A stretch of DNA of 26,095 bases from JBBDLF01 sp040879025 (GTDB lineage: Bacteria > Pseudomonadota > Gammaproteobacteria > Pseudomonadales > Pseudohongiellaceae), in the NCBI GenBank assembly GCA_040879025.1, contig JBBDLF010000020.1, positions 1 through 26,095 on the forward strand. The letters run 5' to 3'. Shown in pieces: positions 14,872-21,926 of this stretch. A model generated the notes under the pieces. The model was not told the DNA's origin. It did no database searches and saw only the letters and a list, made by a program, of their open reading frames with translations. The stretch's first letter is position 1; every line of letters starts with the position of its first letter. The position numbers and the translations under genes were made by a program.

Positions 14872-15861
14872 TCAGTCACAGTTATACACTGTGTCATTGG
14901 CTTCATCGATAGTGCGTATCACTTCCCAGTGCTGCTCGTAGTTGATCGGCAGAAACCGCGCCATGCCGGCTTCGGCAAATTCGCTCTGCAGTGCCGTGCC
15001 GTCCCAGTCAAACGTAAAAAAAGCGTCACGGATGCGTGCCTGCAAGTCGGGATGCAGATCGTGCGCGAGGCCATAGGCGGTGGTTGGAAACGTGGCGGAG
15101 GTATAAATGCTGCGGTACTGCGACGGCTCTACCACGCCGCGCGCTTCCATACGGTGAAGAACCTCGTTGGCCACCGCCGCCGCCTCGTAATCGCCGTTGA
15201 CCACACCCAGAATGGAATTGTCGTGACTGCCTGAGTAAGCGGTGCGGAAATCCCGGTCCGGCATCATATTGAACTCTCGTTCCAGCAAGGTCGACGGCGC
15301 CTTGAATCCTGAATTGGAAGTCGGTGAGGTAAAGGCAAGTTGTCGTCCGGCAAGATCGGCCGGAGTATCGATACCGCTATCGGGAAACGTGATGATTTCC
15401 ATCTGATACCCGTAGGAGCCGTCTTCCGCGGCCATCAGGGTAAACGGCACAAATCCGGTACAGTTTACCGCCACCGGCGTCGAACCCGTATTGAAGCCTG
15501 CCACGTGCAAGCGGCCGGCGCGCATGGCTTCCAGTTGCGCGGCATTGGACTGTACCGGGAAAAAACGCACTTCCTTGCCGGTCAGGGCAGTCAGGTGATC
15601 GATAAATTCATCCCACACCCGGGAATACAGAGCCGGATCTTCCACGGGTGTGTAAGCGAAAATGAGTATTCGCGGATTGCGCCAATCCTCAGGGTCGACC
15701 GGCAGATCGGCCACCAGGTTCCGGTTGGCGTCGACGTACCGGGGAGAAAGCTCGGCCGCGAGTGCGGAGGTGGATAACAGCAGAGGGGACAGCCACAGTA
15801 CGGGCGCGATCACCGGCAGCAGACCGATAAACAAACGCACCATCCACCTGCAGTTACTCAC
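14872..15861 (-). CDS. phnD: phosphonate/phosphite-type ABC substrate-binding protein
   Basis: This roughly 329-aa periplasmic protein has a signal peptide (ending ...STSALA about 36-37) and the PhnD-family fold: ILIFAYTPVEDPALYSRVWDEFIDHLTALTG, VRFFPVQSNAAQLEAMRAGRLHVAGFNTGS, LAGRQLAFTSPTSNSGFKAPS. It captures the ligand for the PhnC/PhnE importer. Family ligands include phosphonates, phosphite, hypophosphite and possibly other oxyanions; the sequence alone does not choose. Cysteines near residues 150 and 328 could form a disulfide. The start is uncertain: GTG 15861 follows GAGGG at good distance, TTG 15864 is also possible, and ATG 15843 still leaves a full signal peptide. The gene begins right after the RIO-kinase stop (15865-15867), which shows tight coupling. 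Confidence 0.88.
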   Translation of the reverse strand: MSNCRWMVRLFIGLLPVIAPVLWLSPLLLSTSALAAELSPRYVDANRNLVADLPVDPEDWRNPRILIFAYTPVEDPALYSRVWDEFIDHLTALTGKEVRFFPVQSNAAQLEAMRAGRLHVAGFNTGSTPVAVNCTGFVPFTLMAAEDGSYGYQMEIITFPDSGIDTPADLAGRQLAFTSPTSNSGFKAPSTLLEREFNMMPDRDFRTAYSGSHDNSILGVVNGDYEAAAVANEVLHRMEARGVVEPSQYRSIYTSATFPTTAYGLAHDLHPDLQARIRDAFFTFDWDGTALQSEFAEAGMARFLPINYEQHWEVIRTIDEANDTVYNCD

Positions 15862-15864
15862 CAA

Positions 15865-16728
15865 TCAGCCCTCTTCCGCGTGTGCCCTGGCGCGTTCCTG
15901 ACGCTGCTGTTCTTCTTCGCGGGCGTCCTCAATCACCGCCATCAGTTCGCCTATTTCGACGTCCGCCATATCACGTTCGAAGCACCCGGTCAGTCGGGTG
16001 TCCGGGTTCAGTTCACCCGCTTCAAACAGGGCCCAGATTTCCCTGGCGTAATTGGTATTGCGCAGCTCGGGGGCAAACTGGCTGAAAAAGCTTCGCATAT
16101 TGTCGACGTCACGTTCCAGCATCGCTTCTGCGCTGTTGTTTCCGGAGGCATTGACAGCCTGAGGCAAGTCGATAATTACCGGGCCGGTGCCATCCACCAG
16201 CACATTGAACGGGGACAGGTCACCGTGGATCAGCCCCGCGCACAGCATTCGCACCACTTCCCGGATTATCTGCGAGTGGAAATTCCGGGCCTGCTCCGCG
16301 CTCAGGTCGAATTCGCCCAGTTGCGGCGCCACATTGCCGTCGGCATCGGTCACCAGTTCCATCAACAGCACTCCGTCGACAAAACCAAGCGGTTGCGGCA
16401 CCCGCACGCCGGCGGCGGCGAGGCAGCGCAAGGCATCCACCTCGGCATTCAACCAGGCGTCTTCCTGCTCGCGCTGTCCGTATCGGGTTTTTTTCGACAT
16501 GGCCCGGCTGCGGCGACTGTTGCGGCCCTTCCGACCCTCCTGGTATTGCACCGCCTGCTTGAAGCTGCGCTGATTGCTCTCCTTGAAAACCTTGGCGCAG
16601 CGGTCGAGTTCGCCGCAGCGCACCACGTAGATCTGTGCTTCCTTGCCGCTCATCAACTGACAGACAACCTCGTCAATCAAGCCGTCTTCGAGCAGTGACT
16701 GTAGTCTTTTCGGTACTTTCATAGGCAT
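15865..16728 (-). CDS. RIO-family atypical serine/threonine kinase
   Basis: This 287-aa soluble protein is a RIO kinase. The nucleotide-binding loop reads LMSGKEAQIYVV (SGKEA 27-31), K46 (CAKVFK) is the likely ATP-anchoring lysine, the hinge is MELV (123-126), the catalytic loop is HGDLSPFNVLV with D170 and N175, and the metal-binding aspartate is D187 in IIDLPQAV. RIO kinases in archaea and eukaryotes act in ribosome maturation; bacterial ones are poorly studied. A basic stretch between about 64 and 86 (GRKGRNSRRSRAMSKKTR) could bind nucleic acid. The Glu/Arg-rich tail (267-285) is probably helical. The start lies in a 14-bp tandem duplication: ATG 16726-16728 and ATG 16720-16722 are both possible, and no strong ribosome site is visible. 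It is the first gene of the operon leading into phnD, 3 nt away. Confidence 0.9.
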   Translation of the reverse strand: MPMKVPKRLQSLLEDGLIDEVVCQLMSGKEAQIYVVRCGELDRCAKVFKESNQRSFKQAVQYQEGRKGRNSRRSRAMSKKTRYGQREQEDAWLNAEVDALRCLAAAGVRVPQPLGFVDGVLLMELVTDADGNVAPQLGEFDLSAEQARNFHSQIIREVVRMLCAGLIHGDLSPFNVLVDGTGPVIIDLPQAVNASGNNSAEAMLERDVDNMRSFFSQFAPELRNTNYAREIWALFEAGELNPDTRLTGCFERDMADVEIGELMAVIEDAREEEQQRQERARAHAEEG

Positions 16729-16747
16729 TCAATCATAGGCATTCAAT
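16720..16747 (-). repeat. perfect 14-bp tandem duplication over a start codon
   Basis: The unit CATAGGCATTCAAT (plus strand) occurs at 16720-16733 and again at 16734-16747. On the coding strand each copy carries ATG twice. The downstream copy holds the RIO-kinase start; ATGs in the upstream copy are out of frame and end at a TGA overlapping the inner kinase ATG (ATGA). Confidence 0.95.
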
Positions 16748-16757
16748 AACTTTAGTG

Positions 16758-16814
16758 TGGGCGCCTCAGGGAGCGAAGCGCTCCTGTGTTGCCAGGCGCG
16801 TGGCGCCCATTATA
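16758..16814 (-). promoter_or_regulatory. probable promoter and structured leader of the RIO-phn operon
   Basis: On the minus strand a perfect -10 hexamer TATAAT lies at 16809-16814, though I find no good -35 partner. Transcription would start near 16802. The leader would open with a hairpin: GGCGCC-containing ends at 16802-16809 and 16758-16765 are 8-bp complements, enclosing an inner stem of GGAGCG (16770-16775) and CGCTCC (16779-16784). I see no Pho box, so phosphate-starvation control is not supported. Confidence 0.4.
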
Positions 16815-16963
16815 TAGACGCCGGCGATGATTCATAGTGAATCCTTGGGCCCCGAAGTGACCGGTTTTCTGTCTGTGCACAGCCTCAGGCCCTGTGCTAG
16901 GGAGCTCTGATCAATTCTGTACCGCCTCTGGCTTTCAGCCGAATCCGGTATCAAGGCGCAGTT

Positions 16964-17287
16964 TTGAAGGCATGCGTCGGCCTGTCGAAAAACGGCAACG
17001 CCGGGCCTGGCCCGGGACCGTACTGGGCCTTTTTGGTCATATCGGTGATGGCAATCTACACCTGGTTATTCACGTCGGGCCGGAGACGCGGCGTGCCCAT
17101 TGATGAAGTGATTTACGGATTGGTGCAGGAATTGAAAGGCTCGGTTTCGGCGGAACACGGCATCGGCCTGATGAAAAAACCGTTTTTGGCCTGCAGCAAA
17201 AGTGAAGCCGAGATCGCCCTGATGCAGACGCTGAAGCGGGCCCTGGACCCCCGCAATATTCTCAGTCCCGGCCGGGTGATCGCCTAG
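16964..17287 (+). pseudogene. decayed C-terminal fragment of an FAD-linked oxidase
   Basis: Two frames together read as the end of an FAD-linked oxidase/2-hydroxyacid dehydrogenase of the GlcD/D-lactate dehydrogenase type. One frame gives PGTVLGLFGHIGDGNLHLVIHVG (from about 17011 to 17080) and stops at 17101-17103. The other continues from about 17093 with IDEVIYGLVQELKGSVSAEHGIG, then ALDPRNILSPGRVIA to TAG at 17285-17287. So a frameshift lies near 17080-17095, and the FAD-binding N-terminal two thirds is missing. Sequence left of about 17000 is no longer recognisable. It ends one base from the stop of the convergent GAF-STAS gene. It is a remnant and should have no enzyme activity. Confidence 0.8.
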
Positions 17288-17288
17288 G

Positions 17289-18272
17289 TCAGGCGTCCCG
17301 CCTCCTGTGAAACCCGCCGTGGAGGAGTTTCCCAATGGGCTCGGCGCCCGTCTTCTCCCGCATAAGGCACAGCGCCTCCTGCACACCGCTTTCCAGATCA
17401 CCCATCGTGCGCAGGTTTTGCCAGCGATCCACCTGGCTGACAAGCCCTCCCGCCAGTTCCGACGTCACTCCCGTGATCAACACCTCCGCTCCCAGAAGTT
17501 TCGCCGCCTTGAGAGTACGAATAAACAGCGGACTGGCCTCCGGATCGAAATGGGCACCAGTGACGTCCACCACCACCACCTGTGCCCGACGAGCCTTGAT
17601 TTCGTGCAACACGGTGTCCTCAACCGTGGCCGCACGCTGCTGGTCATAGCGGCCGACGACCGGAACCAGCAGCACACGCGGGAATATCTGCAGAACGGGA
17701 GTCGACAGTTCCCGGATCACATGCTCGTTACGCTCCCGCTCAATCGCCATGCCCAGAATATTGGCCGCATTCTGCAGAAAATTGATGTCGTCGTCGGTGA
17801 AATGCCGGTAGCGTGTGGTATGCGCGCCGAGTACGGCAAAGGGTTCGCCGCCGATATGGACCAATACGTTGAGGCCGCTGATAATATCGTGGTCCAGCAG
17901 CAATTGGGGTGGCTTGAATCGGGTTTCACAACGCAGGTTCCCAACGATGACCGGTTCATTGCTCTGCATTGCATACCAGCCCGGGGACTGGCGATCCGCA
18001 TCCACCAGGGCACTGCCCACCAGACCCTCCCGCCAGCCAACACCCGCCCTGAGCAGCAGGCTGCCGCGATCGGGCTGTACCTCCAGTATTTTGCTCAAGT
18101 CAGCTTCGAGAGCAAGAATCACCATTCTGGCTGTCTCGTCCATGAGTTGCTGAAGATCGCAGTCACTGAGCGCGCGCTGGCCAAGTCTGGCCAGTGCCGC
18201 CTGCTGCCGGAGACGCGATTTCAGCTCCCGCTCGGGGTTGGTTGGGCTGCCCGTGGGTGCGAATTTATGCAT
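17289..18272 (-). CDS. GAF-STAS protein, RsbR-like (copy A)
   Basis: This 327-aa cytoplasmic protein has a GAF sensor domain (about 24-178; LLLRAGVGWREGLVG, EPVIVGNL, FAVLGAHTTRYRHFTDDDINFLQNAANIL) and a C-terminal STAS domain (about 191-305) of the RsbR/stressosome type (PVLQIFPRVLLVPVVGRYD, VVVVDVTGAHFD, LKAAKLLGAEVLITGV). In RsbR, threonines in this domain are phosphorylated by the switch kinase RsbT; candidates are T238 (DVTG) and T267 (LITG). No RsbS, RsbT or sigma-factor gene is in the window. I chose ATG 18270-18272 over GTG 18279-18281 because it makes the N-terminus exactly collinear with copy B. The copies match at about 61% of positions 21-310 without gaps, so this is a tandem duplication. 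Confidence 0.88.
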   Translation of the reverse strand: MHKFAPTGSPTNPERELKSRLRQQAALARLGQRALSDCDLQQLMDETARMVILALEADLSKILEVQPDRGSLLLRAGVGWREGLVGSALVDADRQSPGWYAMQSNEPVIVGNLRCETRFKPPQLLLDHDIISGLNVLVHIGGEPFAVLGAHTTRYRHFTDDDINFLQNAANILGMAIERERNEHVIRELSTPVLQIFPRVLLVPVVGRYDQQRAATVEDTVLHEIKARRAQVVVVDVTGAHFDPEASPLFIRTLKAAKLLGAEVLITGVTSELAGGLVSQVDRWQNLRTMGDLESGVQEALCLMREKTGAEPIGKLLHGGFHRRRDA

Positions 18273-18330
18273 GGTTCTCACTCTTTGACCGATAAACGGC
18301 GATCGCCGACCAGACGTCCTTAATTTATGA

Positions 18331-18350
18331 ATACTCTAGCGCTAGAGTAT
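18331..18350. repeat. 20-bp perfect palindrome between the GAF-STAS copies
   Basis: ATACTCTAGC followed directly by GCTAGAGTAT forms a perfect palindrome with no spacer. It contains the TAG stop of copy B (18342-18344) and lies about 58 bp upstream of the copy A start. It could be a dimeric repressor or activator site controlling copy A, or a cruciform/hairpin. No T-tract follows on the minus strand, so a terminator role is less likely. Confidence 0.85.
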
Positions 18351-19337
18351 ACGTGCATCCACGCGCGTGCCGGTATCCGGATCGTCGGAGTCGTCATCAT
18401 CGCTCGTGTTGCTGATATTTTCCCGTATATACGCCAATGCTTCCTGCACACCGCTTTCCAGGTCGCCAACCGTATGCAGATCCTGCCATTGCTGGCCTGC
18501 CGTAACCAGGGATTCCGCAAGGGCCGGGGAAACCCCAGTGATCAATACTTCGGCTCCCAGAAGCTTGCAGGCTTTTAACGTACGGACGAAACGGGGACTG
18601 GCTTCCGCGTCGAAATTGGCGGCGGTCACATCCAGGACCACCACCCGGGCGCGCCGTTGTTTCGTTGCCTCCAGCAATAGGGTCTCCATTTGCACCGCAC
18701 GGTTGGCATCGTACCGGCCGACGACCGGCACCAGCAGCACACGCGGGAATATCTGCAACACCGGCATGGACAGTTCGCGAATCATGTCCTCGTTCGCGTC
18801 ACGCTCAATAACCATGGCCAGCATATTGGCGACGTTCTGCAGAAAGTTGGCATCGTCGTCGGAAAATTCGCGGTATTCCGTGGTGTGAGCACCCAATACG
18901 CCGAAGGGCCGGCTGTGGACGTTAATGATGACGCTGAGCCCGCTGATGACGCCGTGATCTCTTAACAGAGCAGGGCCATTGAACCGGGTTTCACTGCCAA
19001 GATCACGCACAATAACCGGTTCGTCGCTGCGTAACGTAAAACCCGCCTGAGACTCCAGTTCCGTGCCTATCCGCGCAACACCCACCAGACCTTTCCGCCA
19101 GCCGACACCGGATCTGAGTAACAGCGTCTTTCCGTCACGCTGAAGCTCGAGAACCTTGCACAACTGGATTTCAAGTGTATGAGCCACCATATTGACAGCC
19201 TGATTCATCAGCTCCTGCAGTTCGCAGCCGGTCAGCGCATACTGACCCAGCCTGGCCAGCGCCGCCTGCTGGCGCAGACGCGCCATCAATTCTTTCTGGG
19301 CTTTGGTGGGAGTTTCCGGATTGGGTGTTTTGTTCAT
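18342..19337 (-). CDS. GAF-STAS protein, RsbR-like (copy B)
   Basis: This 331-aa paralogue of copy A has the same layout: GAF sensor (about 24-178, including FGVLGAHTTEYREFSDDDANFLQNVAN) and RsbR-type STAS (about 191-305, VVVLDVTAANFD with T238, LITGV with T267). It differs in a C-terminal acidic tail (311-321, TSDDDDSDDPD) that copy A lacks. Cys60 and Cys257 are not shared with copy A at those positions, so ligand sensing may differ. The ATG at 19335-19337 has a weak ribosome site. It lies upstream of copy A on the same strand, 69 bp away. Tandem RsbR paralogues with different GAF inputs would allow mixed stressosome-like complexes; that is inference, since no partner genes are here. Confidence 0.88.
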   Translation of the reverse strand: MNKTPNPETPTKAQKELMARLRQQAALARLGQYALTGCELQELMNQAVNMVAHTLEIQLCKVLELQRDGKTLLLRSGVGWRKGLVGVARIGTELESQAGFTLRSDEPVIVRDLGSETRFNGPALLRDHGVISGLSVIINVHSRPFGVLGAHTTEYREFSDDDANFLQNVANMLAMVIERDANEDMIRELSMPVLQIFPRVLLVPVVGRYDANRAVQMETLLLEATKQRRARVVVLDVTAANFDAEASPRFVRTLKACKLLGAEVLITGVSPALAESLVTAGQQWQDLHTVGDLESGVQEALAYIRENISNTSDDDDSDDPDTGTRVDARIL

Positions 19338-19467
19338 TGTAAAAAACCCGATAAATATGTGGGATGTCTGCGTCCACGCACAGACAATTGAATCGGCAAG
19401 CGTGCATCATACTATTGCCTTCCCCCCGCCTGCCAGTGCTGAACGCCAATCAAGCGCAAATGGCGCG

Positions 19468-20634
19468 TCACTCCCCGGCCGTTCGTGCCCCCTTCTGAAT
19501 CACTCCCTGGCTTTCACCATCGACAACCCCGTCCCGCAACCACTGCAGGGACGCATCAAACAGAACAGGCGCATTCATCTCCCACATCGCGTTATGCGAT
19601 GCGCAGCCCAGGTCCAGCAACACCTTCTCATCAGCCCCGAGATCTTCATACAATTCAACGACCCGCGCCGCCGGAACCTGACGGTCTTCCCTGGCGGCCA
19701 CCAGCAACATCGGCGCCCTGGTATTCCCCACCACCTCCTGTGTCCAGCCCCAAGTCGTGGTTCGCGGCGCCCGGCGCACACCGGGACCCCAGGTCGCGCC
19801 CACCGGGTCTGACTTCAGCATCGCGGACCACACCGCACGGCTGACGGCTGCGTCATACTGTTGAGTACATCCGATTTGGCGGTTCCAGTTATTGATGAAA
19901 TCAGTGTGAGACTGCTTGGTAAACGCCGCGCCGGGTACCGGCAGAACGTCCGGCGCGCCGGCTCGCCGGTTGCGGTTGTAAGCCGGCGCGAGCAACACCA
20001 GCCGGTCCACCTTGTCCGGATGGCGTGCGGCATATCCTCCGGCCCGCGGCCCGCCCAGCGACCAGGCGATCAGATGGACCCGTTCCACGTTGCGAAGGCG
20101 ACGGATATGATCCACCACCGCATCAATGTCCTGCCAGTCGGATTCAATGGTGGTGGCCGCGAAGGCAAAGCTCGGTTCACAGGGGGCCTCAAGCACGGCC
20201 GGCACAAAATCCTGCTGTTGCGCCTCGGACAGATTACAGATGTCGTTCATGACATGAGGCCGGGTGGACCGACCGTACCCGGTGGTATCCATCGCGAAGG
20301 TGTCAAAGCCTGCTTCAGCAAGATAGACCATCCAGCTGTATCCCGCGAAGGGAACGTCAAAGGCGACTTCCGCCGGGGTGCCGGCGCCATGAACGAACAG
20401 GACCACGCGTCCTGACAGGTCATTTCCCCTCAGACCCGTGGTTGGCAGCAGACGCTCGCGAAGGTAGATTTGCGCTGTTTCGCCTGCCATTGACGGTGCC
20501 GTGGAATTCACGGGAATATAATGGTCCAGACTAAGCACGCTCGAGAGAACGGCATCCCGGACCACTGTGTCCTGGGCACCGGCGGACGCAATGACCAGCC
20601 ATATTGAGCCAAAAAAAACCAGGGTATGTTTCAT
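19468..20634 (-). CDS. secreted alpha/beta hydrolase
   Basis: This 388-aa protein has a signal peptide (about 1-20, cleavage near AGA-QD) and an alpha/beta hydrolase domain. The oxyanion motif is HGAG (82-85), the nucleophile S192 sits in AWSLGG, the acid is D317 (AREDRQVP) and the histidine H347 (ASHNAMWE). An insertion between strands (about 125-165, with Cys133 and Cys152) probably forms a lid. The fold is typical of esterases and lipases, but the substrate is unknown. AGAGGA precedes the ATG. It lies 130 bp upstream of copy B on the same strand and is divergent from the beta-propeller gene across about 145 bp, which must hold both promoters. Confidence 0.87.
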   Translation of the reverse strand: MKHTLVFFGSIWLVIASAGAQDTVVRDAVLSSVLSLDHYIPVNSTAPSMAGETAQIYLRERLLPTTGLRGNDLSGRVVLFVHGAGTPAEVAFDVPFAGYSWMVYLAEAGFDTFAMDTTGYGRSTRPHVMNDICNLSEAQQQDFVPAVLEAPCEPSFAFAATTIESDWQDIDAVVDHIRRLRNVERVHLIAWSLGGPRAGGYAARHPDKVDRLVLLAPAYNRNRRAGAPDVLPVPGAAFTKQSHTDFINNWNRQIGCTQQYDAAVSRAVWSAMLKSDPVGATWGPGVRRAPRTTTWGWTQEVVGNTRAPMLLVAAREDRQVPAARVVELYEDLGADEKVLLDLGCASHNAMWEMNAPVLFDASLQWLRDGVVDGESQGVIQKGARTAGE

Positions 20635-20778
20635 GATGCTATTCCTCTGTCACCAGTGCCGCGCGTTTTCCGCCCGGTAGCCGGCCAGTTTACCGCCAAA
20701 ACGCTGACGCCGCTTTCTCGAAGATTTTTTTACTGGTACCCTCAAAATCTTGATACCTTCCTGCAAAAAGGCCGCTTA

Positions 20779-21909
20779 ATGAAAATCTTGTCGCACTGCT
20801 TCGTCAAAGCCTGCACTCTCCTGTTCATGGCTTCCCACATCCCCACAGTTCTGGCCGCCGAAGTGATATTGGGGCCCACCGGTCCCAGCCCCTATAACGT
20901 GGTTGAAGGGTGGCACAAGCCATTCGCCGACGAAGGTTATGCCTTCGGCGGCAACTCAGGCGTCTTTGCCGAATCACCGGATCGGATATTTATCGCCCAA
21001 CGCGGTGAAACCCGTCTGCCGGAACCGGTTCCCGAGGAGTTTACCGGATTTGCGGGCTCCATCGGCATAAATGTACTCCGCGACACCGAATATCGTACCT
21101 GGCGGCATTGTCTGTATACCCTTGACGGTGACGGAAACGTGAGCGAGATTTTTGATCAATGGGATTCCCTTTGCGAAGGATCGGACGGTCCCGGTCCTCA
21201 TCGGGTTCGGATCAGTCCCTACGATCCTGAGGGCAGGGTCTGGGTGATCAATGAGACATTTCACCAGATCTATGTGTTTTCCAATGACGGCAGTGAATTG
21301 TTGATGACGCTCGGTGAAAAACTGGTGCCGGGTGACGATGAAACCCATTTCGCCAAACCCCAGGATGTGGCTTTTTTGCCAGACGGCAGAGTGCTCGTGG
21401 CTGACGGGCTCGACAATCACCGCGTCGTCATTCTTGACAACCGGGGCGAATACATCGCCGAGTTCGGCGGTTTCGGTGATGCCCCGGGGCAGTTTAACGG
21501 TATTCATGCAATCGGTATCGGTCCGGACGGCCTGATCTTTGCGCTCGACCGTTCCGGCGGACGCATCAATGTGTTCAGAACCACGGATGACCCGGCGAAG
21601 GTGGAGCTGGTGGATACCTGGGATGGATTCAGCCTGCCCCTGGACATCATCGTAAACGAAAACAGCCTGTGGTTAACGGACTTGAATCCGCTGCGCTTTA
21701 TCAAGATGGATTTCGACGGAAATCGCCTGTACTCATGGCTGGTGCCGCGGGAACTCCCCAACGGCTATCTTGAGGTGCATACGTTCTCGGTGGATTCGGA
21801 AGGATCATTGTATGGGGGCGACAATCAATACGGTCGCACACAAAAATTTGTCCCGAAGCCGGATGCCGATCCGGAGTTGCTCATCGGGACTCCCTGGACA
21901 GCGCGGTAA
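20779..21909 (+). CDS. secreted NHL-repeat beta-propeller protein
   Basis: This 376-aa protein has a signal peptide (about 1-26) and NHL-type beta-propeller repeats, seen as recurring HRVRISPYDPEGRVWVINE, FAKPQDVAFLPDGRVLVADGLDNHRVVILD, and GIHAIGIGPDGLIFALDRSGGRINVF. The pattern resembles six-bladed propellers such as the peptidyl-alpha-hydroxyglycine amidating lyase domain, but no catalytic assignment is safe. It may be a periplasmic binding scaffold. I chose ATG 20779, with AAGG 8 nt upstream and a proper signal peptide; the frame also opens at 20626 but that extension overlaps the divergent gene. It is followed after 17 nt by the M20 hydrolase gene and is probably co-transcribed with it. 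Confidence 0.83.
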   Translation: MKILSHCFVKACTLLFMASHIPTVLAAEVILGPTGPSPYNVVEGWHKPFADEGYAFGGNSGVFAESPDRIFIAQRGETRLPEPVPEEFTGFAGSIGINVLRDTEYRTWRHCLYTLDGDGNVSEIFDQWDSLCEGSDGPGPHRVRISPYDPEGRVWVINETFHQIYVFSNDGSELLMTLGEKLVPGDDETHFAKPQDVAFLPDGRVLVADGLDNHRVVILDNRGEYIAEFGGFGDAPGQFNGIHAIGIGPDGLIFALDRSGGRINVFRTTDDPAKVELVDTWDGFSLPLDIIVNENSLWLTDLNPLRFIKMDFDGNRLYSWLVPRELPNGYLEVHTFSVDSEGSLYGGDNQYGRTQKFVPKPDADPELLIGTPWTAR

Positions 21910-21926
21910 ATCAAGCGGGAGGAAGC

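Noticed and set aside
15880..16698. 272-codon open frame on the plus strand
   Set aside because: It is antisense to the RIO kinase, which has all catalytic motifs; the translation looks random.
16729..16963. Possible Pho box ahead of the RIO-phn operon
   Set aside because: I looked for direct repeats resembling CTGTCAT with 4-nt spacing on the minus strand and found none.
18297..18308. Palindrome CGGCGATCGCCG upstream of copy A, resembling the HIP1 element
   Set aside because: HIP1 is a cyanobacterial repeat; the match here is a single short GC-rich palindrome and probably chance.
17307..18323. 338-codon open frame on the plus strand
   Set aside because: It lies opposite the GAF-STAS copy A gene, whose domains and paralogue prove the coding strand.
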